From Lithospermum erythrorhizon (lineage: Eukaryota; Streptophyta; Magnoliopsida; Boraginales; Boraginaceae), in NCBI GenBank assembly GCA_019722365.1, contig JADFUC010000844.1, positions 124,001-188,000 on the forward strand: DNA of 64,000 bases. Reading direction: 5' to 3'. Of this stretch, positions 11,407 to 20,002 are shown piece by piece (within the stretch, counting starts at the first letter, position 1; each line of letters opens with the position of its first letter). Below the pieces are notes generated by a model. That model did not search any database. It was given only the letters and a program-made list of their open reading frames with translations, and was not told where the DNA came from. Made by a program: the position numbers and the translations under genes.

Positions 11407-11550
11407 GTTGGTGGCTGTCGTTTCTGGGAATGGATTGATGATCCGGTTCCACCACTTGCCAGATCTGTTATGGATGACAAATTGAAGAGGGCAGAACGAA
11501 AAGTGAAGATTTTGGGACTTTTTCTCTCTTGTTGTGTTTGTCAATTGTAA
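11407..11550 (+). pseudogene. GRF-type zinc finger C-terminal exon with basic coil and hydrophobic tail
   Basis: After a T-rich acceptor (ttttttttgtag at 11395-11406) a 47-codon frame reads VGGCRFWEWIDDPVPPLARS, then a basic, coiled stretch (KLKRAERKVK) and a hydrophobic Cys-rich end before TAA at 11548. Small plant GRF-finger proteins usually have a Cys, an aromatic pair and W/D-x-P in this place, then a coil and a C-terminal membrane segment. The expected first half (the C-x-C...GRF-F..C part) is not visible in the 300 bases upstream. It lies wholly inside the MULE, near the left inverted repeat. It may be a captured host gene fragment or an accessory gene of the element. Confidence 0.5.
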
Positions 11551-12439
11551 TTCTTTTATTGTATGGTGTTGGTAGTTCCAAAGATTGCATTTGTAAGCTA
11601 CATGGTTATGGTCATAATGAACTCCCAAGTCACGTTAATTTGAAGTGTTGTAGACACCTTAGTGATTTGCTTAATGTTATGGATGAGTTCCAATATTTGC
11701 AATGTATGTTTCCGTTTGCTCGGTTTACTGGTATTTTATATTATCCGCAGTTGCCCCACATACTTTGGATTTTATGTGGGCAGAAGATGCATGAAGTCAC
11801 TTGATAGGTAAATGCAAACATGCACATAAAAGGAAAATATACATAATTTAAAAAGGCGTGCGATGAACATACATAATTAAAATGAAATGTCCGATCACAA
11901 AACATACTAATAGACACCCGATCGACATCATTGAAAATAAATATTCAATGATACCCGACGATTGTTTACACATTAAAGAGAGGCATCAAAGCCTTCACTG
12001 CCATTTAAACAAACATAAAAAAGACAAACATGAAGCATTTAAGTTCACAAAAGGGCTCAAAAGAGATTGGCCGGTGTTCAAAATGTAGGAACTTAAATAT
12101 GATTCGAGATCTAGGTTTTTAAAGACGCCTTTACTAGGTGGGCTGAGTTTGTGAGTGGCTAAGTTACAATGGTTGAGGTTGGGATAGAGTCGGATCTATT
12201 TGACTTGGTGTTAGTTGGGATGGCTGGCCAGGCTGTCTTTGTCTTTGTCGGACCTCGGTGGCCGGAGTTCTAGCATTGTGGGTTGGAAGCGCCGTAAGAT
12301 CTTGTAATGAATTATGGCCACAGCTAGCGTGAGACTTTAATAAGCTCCATTAACCTTTTCTTTCTTTTGCTCTACCGGATACTGCTTCTCGGCTATCTCT
12401 GCAGTTCTATTTCATCATTTGGAGAGCATTTCTTGGAGT

Positions 12440-13520
12440 GCTGGTAGAATGCAGTTACGGTGGAAGAATGTCGGGGTAGGGGAGCTTTTGGTCCGGAAGG
12501 TGGGACCTGCCAGGAAGCTCACAGAACCACTGGTCAATGAGGTAGGCTTGAGGTCGAGATTGGATTAACATGTTGCGTGGATCATAGTTTGGTGTGACGT
12601 ATGCCTGGCGGCATGAACACATGGAATCCTCAGCCATACCTGATCACTTTAAAAAATATTTTCCAATGCTCGATCACAAAGCGTAGCCGCCGGATATGAC
12701 TTATTACTTGGTGATCACGGTGAGTGATCTTGTTCTTGGATGCTTCTCTCGTTTCCTCGACACACTTGCTATACATTTGGGTCAACTATGCCTTTGATCT
12801 TGCATCTTGCTTTTCATTTGTTCATACAGCCTAGTCATAAATGTGATAGATTGTGATTTCCAGCAGCATAGTTATGATAGGGGTCACGCCCGTAATGATG
12901 AACACATTGGCGCCTCACTGATTGTTCATAGGCTTGGGTTTGATTTGGCACTGAATGCACACGAGTCCACTTTTCACTGTCGAGAACTTGTGACCAGCAT
13001 CGTAGGCGTCAATGTGCGTTCTTGATGTACGTATCGATGTATTGGTAAAACTTGCGTTAGTTGCTTTTACTTGACGCTACATGTCTTTGAACATTTTTTC
13101 GAAATTCTTGCTCGATTAACGTGTAAGTGTTTCATCACGTAGTCATGTTGGCGTGTAACTGGCTAAATCACCGATAGCATTTTAGACTGAGAATACCAAA
13201 ATATTTAGTGTTTATTAATTATTAATATGATATAGTGTATGGGATATAGTTGAGGGGGTATAGTTTAGAACCCACGTAATTGAGGGGGGGGATAGTTTAA
13301 GGGCACATTCCACTGATCTAGTCGTTAGGATCCGGGATTTTGGTTGATTTCGTTCAATTAACTGCTTGGTAGCACGACAAACCCAGTCGAGGAATCCGTG
13401 ATAGGCACTCAGCTGCAGACCGTACCCACCGGGATATATGCTAGTTGTCCCATCGGCGCCTAGCGGCCAAAATCTAACCCTTAATGCGCCACTTGAAAAA
13501 CACCCGTCCCAGGCGTAGTA
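12440..13520 (-). pseudogene. MULE transposase remnants (MULE core and SWIM-like finger), minus strand
   Basis: Reading the minus strand from about 13507 gives GCFSSGAL, then ADGTTSIYPGGYGL and FLDWVC. This matches the plant MULE transposase core pattern, in which DGCFLKG..., a G-x-D-x-N segment, I-x-P-x-A-Y and a W...W segment occur in that order. Further along, at about 12630-12600, IPCVHAA corresponds to the G-I-P-C-x-H-A of a SWIM zinc finger. The following 60 codons (12637-12455) resemble the tail that normally follows, ending LPYPDILPP. Frames shift between pieces and several stops are present. Order and strand agree with transcription from the right end. Confidence 0.7.
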
Positions 13521-14858
13521 GTCTCACTTACATCGCCCATAAAGAAACATGTCTTATTAGTGGCGGGCATACATAAATCCTTCGAGAATTTTGTTGTGTT
13601 AATGGCTTTAATTAGAGCAGTTGAGATTGTGCAACATGTAGTAGCTCGTTGCATAATTCCTGACCTTGCGGGTGTTGGATTTCATTCCGTATGTAACGAC
13701 GCTTTATTGGCTATGTGACACACGTGCTATTGAGTGAGCTCGATATGTAATAAATCATTAACGTCCCGTGAAACTCTTGAATGTTGTTGAGTTGAACGTT
13801 TATGTATTTAACCGCTTGAGAGAGGGTGTGCTTGGCATCTTATTTTTTGTAGATTCTTTCATGAAGTGTTCTTCACTTGGTAGTGGCACGATTGATAGAG
13901 TCATTTTCTTTTCTAATTCTTGAACAATAAACAACCCAAGTGCCTCAGCATTACATGCGACACGTTGTCTCCCACTTTATCATTTTTCACGAACCTCGAA
14001 AGAGAACTGGCACATGCTTTCTGCTGACCCATTCCTGCCGCTACATTGATAGCGTTCGATTTCCGTAATCCTACTTTCCGCATCGGTCAATCGCCAGGGG
14101 AATCGACCATAATGTCACAAATCACTTGCTTTCTCTGCTCAGCATCCAGCGAGCAGGGGAATCGATGCATGTTTTGTTCACTCACAACACATTGAGTATA
14201 CTCATTTGTTCATCCCGTTTCATATACAATTCTAACATTAGGGCTGAACCTTCTTACTGAAAATCAGCACAGCTTCTCACCGCACTATTAATCTGCTTTT
14301 AACACAACTTTAGGCCAATAACTCTAATGTCGACATACGTACCGCTGAGGCCTTCTTGGCATATTCGTAGCGAAAGTGCGTCACGTAAAAATCTATACGC
14401 GCACCAACCTTAACCCGTTCTACCGTCGCGCTGACGTAAATGGAATTCAGTCTTAAGATGCGCTAAACCGTTGTTCAAAAGATGTCATGGGCTTGTATAA
14501 TGGTAAAACGCTACCGCATTGGCTTTAATTCCACGAAATATGAGGCTCAGCGTAAAGAAAGCGTAGACATGCGAAGCCTCGCGATAATCCGGCGGAGATA
14601 CTTAACTCGGCCGCGACATACACCACTTTTTGCCCACAGTCACTTATTGAACTGTTATCAAATATCCTGCCAGTGAAGAAGTCGCCTAAATTTCTACAAA
14701 GGAAAAACTTGATGCATGTGTGTCAATAGCAAAATTAAAGAGTGTGACAACCAAACATAATTATCATTTACTTATGATTAATTGAACAAAAATTCAAATG
14801 CCCGCTACTTGTGTCGTTCTTGAAGTAGTAGGGCTCGCGCTTCTGCTACCAAAACCGA
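13521..14858 (-). other. MULE interior, degraded, no readable domain
   Basis: By position this should be the N-terminal half of the minus-strand transposase gene. I find only short frames with many stops. Local base composition is more GC-rich than the flanks, consistent with former coding DNA. Confidence 0.35.
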
Positions 14859-14927
14859 TTAAATGTCTTTAGCTTTCATTCTTTCGGAAGTCGTGTTCTT
14901 TACTTTGGACTTTTTCTTGGGCGCCAT
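14859..14927 (-). CDS. Short basic N-terminal frame near the MULE right end
   Basis: The minus-strand ATG at 14927 opens MAPKKKSKVKNTTSERMKAK and stops after 22 codons. A Lys-rich, nuclear-signal-like start just inside the right inverted repeat and upstream of the transposase remnants is what one expects of a MULE gene's beginning. The early TAA means the present frame cannot make the transposase. Could be chance. Confidence 0.3.
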   Translation of the reverse strand: MAPKKKSKVKNTTSERMKAKDI

Positions 14928-15109
14928 TTTGAGGGTGGTTTTTCAAGTTCTTGGGGGAGGGAAGAGAACGATGAAAGGTGTGAGTAGGTGAGTGTTATTA
15001 TGTTTTTAAAGTGAATTAAAATTGAAAGAATGTTTTTTAATTGTAATGAGAGCGTAAGGAAATCAAATGTTTGAATTATTCACAATACCGCCGAGGAGAA
15101 TACAGTTTG

Positions 15110-15256
15110 TTGGTTGTTTAAATGAGAAAAAATGATTTTGGAGATGAAATTGATAAAGATAAAAGAGAGTATTAGGGGGCAAATTGACCAAATAAAAGTA
15201 TGAGGGGGCAATTTGACAATTCGAACATTGTTTAGGGAGGAAAAAGAAATTAAGCC
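15110..15256 (-). repeat. Right terminal inverted repeat of the MULE
   Basis: Reverse complement begins ggcttaatttcttttt and matches the left end over about 145 bases. It carries a second copy of the tttggtcaatttgccccct-type motif that the left end lacks. The outside flank is tttatattt. Confidence 0.8.
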
Positions 15257-15265
15257 TTTATATTT

Positions 15266-16589
15266 TATGCGGAGTATAATAATATTACCTTGCTTGGACA
15301 TTAACAAAGAGAAAAAAAATTGTTATTATTAATTTCTCTGTTATTATCGCCAAACTTAACTTTTTCATCATGGCCAAGCTTATAATTAAATATGTAATGA
15401 TGTTTAATCATGCGCACTACTCCATAAATGTAGTTTTCATCATGGTCAATTGATCTAGTTTTGTTTTCTCAAAGATTTAAGAGATAATATTTCAATATTA
15501 GCTAGTTAATAAAATTGATTTATTTCATAAAATATATATATATAAGTTGGTTAAATATGACCATTACATTTTGTTTGAATGAGAAAGGAATATTAAAGGT
15601 AATTAAATAAAAATATTAATATTAATATTTTGAAAAATAATAACTAATTTAATTTGGAATTATATTTTTTAACAATTATTAAGAATATAGTAAAAGTCCA
15701 TGTGTCAGATTTGAAAACCATCATATATTAAAAATAACTTCCATTTAATTGAAAGGCGATCGTGGCACGTGTTTAGATTGTGTATTTAAACATGCAGAAT
15801 AATTGTAGTAACTTGGAAACTTTTATATATAGGATCGGGGTAAATTTAGGGGATTTCAGGATATTGAATATCTCAAACAAAAAGAATAATAACTTAAATG
15901 ATTAAGTCTTTAACAATTTAAATAAGAGGTATATGGTTCAAATCCTCCCCTTCCATTTATTTTAATCTGTTGAATATTCTAACCTTAAGAATACTCTATA
16001 TATCTAAATTCTGAATTCGTCTCTGTATAGGATCGATAGATATATATGATTATTATTAGTAAAACAACATTACAGTTAGTTTGAAATAGAGGTAGGATGC
16101 ATGACACATACTCCGTAATATATATTTCTATCATCCTACATATATATATGCATACAAAATGTTCTTATTATTTGTCTTTAGATTAAGTTTGATAATTGTT
16201 GATTGTTTTAGTGACTTTTCACAAGTTACGTACACACATGATGGTATGTATTCATCATAAAAAATTGTGTATATACTCATTAGTTTAAGTATATACCCAA
16301 CAAATTTTGTATATACTTTTCAAAATTATAGCTTGCATAATGTGGTATTCAAAGTCAATATAACAAATATTTCTTTTATTTTATTGCTTTCAATCATATC
16401 TTTTTTTAAGTGGCACAAAAAGCACATATATAATAAGTATTAGATAAGGAGGAAAGATGTTTCTTATAACAAAAAGCATTCCATTAGTTAAAATAATATG
16501 CATGCACAAAAAGTATTTGCAAGAGATTTTAATAACTTAGCTATACACTAATACATAAACATAGCAAAAATTGCCATGCAAAAGCCAAA
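15266..16589 (+). promoter_or_regulatory. Upstream region of the methyltransferase gene, with a G-box
   Basis: AT-rich intergenic DNA. A G-box core CACGTG (15766-15771, context ggcacgtgt) lies about 820 bases before the start codon. G-boxes bind bZIP and bHLH regulators in plants, but a single copy at this distance is weak evidence. A patch near 15841-15960 reads like repeat-derived DNA. No other gene is seen. Confidence 0.35.
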
Positions 16590-17306
16590 ATGATACCTAC
16601 ACAAACAAAACCATTCTCACCTAAATGCTTCTTTTCCACACTTTTCCTCTCCATCCCATTCTTGATTTTCCTCTCCCAACAAACCTTCACCACCAATACC
16701 TCGGATGTCCTCCCGGGACTCAAGATCCGACCCGGATACACCTCCTACGACACCTACATACAAAAGCAACTACAAAAGACGTTGAACCCAAAGCTCCGAG
16801 AAGTATGGAAAACCCGAGATTGGGAACGGAAAATCAACGTGTTTACATCATTTTTCGACGATTTGAAACGTGAAAAACTGTTGAAAAACGAGTCGAAAGC
16901 GTTGTCTATAGGTGCCCGGGTGGGTCAAGAAGTGGAGGCTCTTAAACGGGTCGGAGTTTCTAATTCTATAGGCATTGATTTGGTGCCATCTCCACCGTTG
17001 GTTATAAAAGGTGACTTTCATCATCAGCCGTTCGATGATGACACTTTTGACTTTGAATTTTCCAATGTGTTTGACCATGCATTATATCCGGAAAAATTCG
17101 TTGGAGAGATCGAACGGACATTAAGGGTTGGAGGGGTTTGTGTCCTACACGTGGCGGTTTCTCGACGGTCGGATAAATATTCGGCTAATGACTTGTATAG
17201 TATCGAGCCATTGGACAAGTTGTTCAAGAGGTCCGACTTGGTTCGGATTAGGAAAGTTGATGGGTTTGGATTGGACACGGAAATTGTTTTCAGGAAAAAA
17301 AGGTGA
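16590..17306 (+). CDS. SAM-dependent methyltransferase-like protein with N-terminal membrane anchor
   Basis: An intact 238-residue, single-exon frame. Residues 13-30 (CFFSTLFLSIPFLIFLSQ) form one hydrophobic helix after a short N-terminus, suggesting a signal anchor that places the rest in the secretory lumen. The Rossmann methyltransferase fold follows. The glycine loop is ALSIGARVGQEVEAL (104-118), the strand with the SAM-binding acid is SIGIDLVP (126-133), the post-loop acidic segment is GDFHHQPFDDDTFDFEFSNV (141-160), and the GGVCVLHVA strand is at 181-189. It belongs to a conserved plant family of unassigned substrate (methyltransferase type 11-like). The glycine loop is degenerate (GARVG rather than GxGxG), as is usual in this family. 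No frameshift, normal length, no nearby partner gene. Start chosen as the only ATG giving the anchor. Substrate unknown. Confidence 0.85.
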   Translation: MIPTQTKPFSPKCFFSTLFLSIPFLIFLSQQTFTTNTSDVLPGLKIRPGYTSYDTYIQKQLQKTLNPKLREVWKTRDWERKINVFTSFFDDLKREKLLKNESKALSIGARVGQEVEALKRVGVSNSIGIDLVPSPPLVIKGDFHHQPFDDDTFDFEFSNVFDHALYPEKFVGEIERTLRVGGVCVLHVAVSRRSDKYSANDLYSIEPLDKLFKRSDLVRIRKVDGFGLDTEIVFRKKR

Positions 17307-18606
17307 CAAAAAATGATGGTGTATTAATTATAATGTTTTTTTTCTTTCACTTTAAATTTGAATATTTTATACCAAAAACTGTATGTGATTAAATTTTCTA
17401 AAAACATGTCGGACACAAGATATAAAAACACTTAAGGTTTTTGTTTAATTTGCGGTCAAGGAGTAAAAAGATTGAATATTTCGGATCCTTGTTGATCTCT
17501 TTCGATTCTCTATTTTGTCCACTTAATTTATATGTTTGTATATTATACATTGTGTAATTATACAATAATAGTTCAATTAACAATCGAAGCATGAAGCATA
17601 TAAGGTGTCTCAAAATGGTAGAGCATGAGGACAACTTTGTGATTTGGTAAGAACATTATTGTTGATGTATTTTGTTGATTGGCTTTGTTCCCAACATTTA
17701 TGACCAAAGGACACTTACAAGAATGTAACATTGTTATGCGGCAATGCAATTTTGTGATTGATTATTCGAACCATACATAGAAGGACAAATAAATGTCCTC
17801 AATTTCATTGTCAGTCTATCACATATGGCTATTCATATTCAATTTAGTTGAGTATAAATCTATAAGAGAATTTTCAAACCTATCTCATCTTATCTTAGTA
17901 TATATAAAAGAACTAACGCACCACGCGATAGTTGTCTCCATTTCGACGAGTGGAATTTTTTAAAATTTGAAAAGCATTTATATTTTAGCATTAAAAAGTT
18001 ATGCGGCAAGGGAATTTATTAAGCATGAGTAAATTTTGTTTTTAAATGCTTTCTACGAATCATTCTGGCACGTGCACTGCTTGCCGGCATACTGTATCGT
18101 TTATTATTGATAGTTTCGAATTTCTCTTTTAACTTTTTCCTTTCCTTCTCACATAACACATTAATTTATTGAATTGCGATTAAATGCGTCATTATTGATT
18201 TAATTGTGTCTGTCATGAAATAGTTAAATTTCCTTTCGATGTATTTGATTTTAAAATCGAAATAGTTAGGCGTCGGCAGCTTCGATGTATTATCTTGTTC
18301 ATGCTCAGACATTTAAGTAAGAACATTTCTTTATGTGAAGAAAAGCAATGGATTGAGATTAAAGAATATTCATGAGTATATAATTATATTAAGCTTTAGA
18401 TGTATATTATTTGTTCCCCATCAACTACAATACTTGTTTATTTTAAAATTGACTTCGCAAAGATTTTAAGCTGATGATTACATTGCTGCAATCTATATCT
18501 CTTTTATATCACCATATATATTCTATGATTTTTATAAGATTAGATATAATATATTGAGTGATTATATTATAATATTCATGATGTTCAATCAATCCCAAAA
18601 TAAATA
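17307..18606. other. Intergenic region, no gene seen
   Basis: AT-rich DNA following the methyltransferase gene. Short frames only. No repeat with clear ends was found. Confidence 0.4.
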
Positions 18607-18846
18607 CTCCTTCGTTTTTTAAAGATTGTCATTTTTGAGCTTTTTAATAGTGAACTTTGATAAGTAGATAATATTTTTGTTGTGTTTATAATATTTTATG
18701 AAAAAATATCAATAAAAATATATTTAGTGCTTTTAGTGATATATTTTTAAGTAGATATTATCTGGCCTTAAAATAAAAATATTTGCTAATTACAGTTATT
18801 TATTAAAAAAAGTTAAAAGTGGATAATCTTTTAAGAACGGAGGAAG
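18607..18846. mobile_element. Stowaway MITE, 240 bp
   Basis: The left end ctccttcgttttttaaagat and the reverse complement of the right end, cttcctccgttcttaaaaga, are inverted copies. They resemble the plant Stowaway consensus ctccctccgt. TA flanks both sides (18605-18606 and 18847-18848), the target duplication of Tc1/mariner elements. No coding capacity; moved in trans by a mariner-type transposase in known cases. Confidence 0.85.
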
Positions 18847-18848
18847 TA

Positions 18849-20002
18849 TATAACACTGCGAGTCTGCGACACAAGATGAGTAGAGGATTGGGTCGGTTTC
18901 TCGAAGATGGGCATATTTGACAAATTTTCCACTGTAATCAAGTAATTTGGTTAATTGTGTTAATTTACAATTTTGATGAACTTTAATGCATTGAAAAATA
19001 ATATTGCTTACTTAAAGTAAATGAAAATAGTACTTTACAAAAGTCAAAAAATGAAAATAGTACTTCACAAAAGCCAGAGTGCATTACTGTATCATGATAT
19101 CGCTCATTTTGCATTACTGTATCATATATGCATATGTTCATACTAATGATGAAATCAGGACTTTTTTTTATAAGAAGACTAATGGGCCATAGATTTGATA
19201 CCATACAAATAAAAAAAAATTATAAAAATTTAAGGGGAGAGCAAATAATATAAATTTTGAATGAATGAATATAATTTTTGAAAAATACTTAATAGAAATA
19301 TATTTTTCAAAAAAAAATTGAGGGAAATAGAGGAAGGAGGGGTGGCAATTGCCTCCCTACCTTCCCTAGTTCCTCCACTGATTCATACTGTTACCTTCCC
19401 TAGTTTCTCCACTGATTCATACTGTTCCTAATTTGCCAATACTCTGAAGCAATAACTACCAAAGTTCGACTCATCCTAATAATTAATATGGTTGTCCATA
19501 TACACTTTAAGGCAATGAGTTTCCAAGAAACAGAAAGTATAGAAGGCATGGTGACCTAAGCTAACGTGACATATAGAAACAATGAACAAACACCCCAATT
19601 CCATTAAGATAATTTCACAAAGAGTTGGAAGTATAGAATCTACAGTCTACACTTGGAATATTCATGCAGAAACATAGAGAACAATTTATATGCTTTATCA
19701 TAACCATACCAAATAAGAAGCCAAAGCTTTTGGCAGATTCACAAGATTTTTTTAGACCTTTTGTACTCACTGGACTTTAAATCCAATGCAGAAGGGAGTA
19801 CGTGAAGCTAATTCTTCTGGTGTCTACTCCAATATCAGAGATGAAATGTCTAAACTATGTAGACGCCAATCGAGCAACACCACAACGCAACAGTTAGCTT
19901 ACTTCTGCGTGAAGCTGATGGAAATCTTTTTCTCATCAGACTATTTACATTTGGAGGCTAAATTTTCCTATATGTCTACCATTAGCCTCGTATGCATAAA
20001 CA
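18849..20002. other. Intergenic region and 3' flank of the RING gene, with short tandem duplications
   Basis: Small direct duplications occur at 19020-19075 (atgaaaatagtactt[t/c]acaaaag, twice) and 19079-19125 (gcattactgtatcat, twice). The segment near 19330-19376 (ggggtggcaattgcctccc then ctagttcctccactg) looks like the end of a small plant transposon of the cagtgg..ggaactagg type. Its partner end was not found. Confidence 0.4.
19359..19426. repeat. 34-bp tandem duplication
   Basis: Two adjacent 34-base units, 19359-19392 and 19393-19426, start accttccctagt and end cactgattcatactgtt. One base differs (tcctcc versus ttctcc). Confidence 0.85.

Larger units (their letters stand above)
10855..15256 (-). 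mobile_element. Mutator-like element (MULE), 4.4 kb, with intact 9-bp target-site duplication
   Basis: The left end ggcttaatttctttt (10855) and the right end, read in reverse complement from 15256, are the same. Related sequence continues inward for about 145 bases on both sides, with gaattgtcaaattg, ttttatcttt and tttaaacaac shared in the same order. The nine bases tttatattt occur immediately outside both ends (10846-10854 and 15257-15265), the exact duplication length of Mutator-family transposition. Inside, on the minus strand, are transposase remnants with a core and a SWIM-like finger. On the plus strand near the left end is a GRF-type zinc-finger exon. No intact transposase frame remains, so the copy is likely non-autonomous. 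A very secure element call. Confidence 0.9.
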
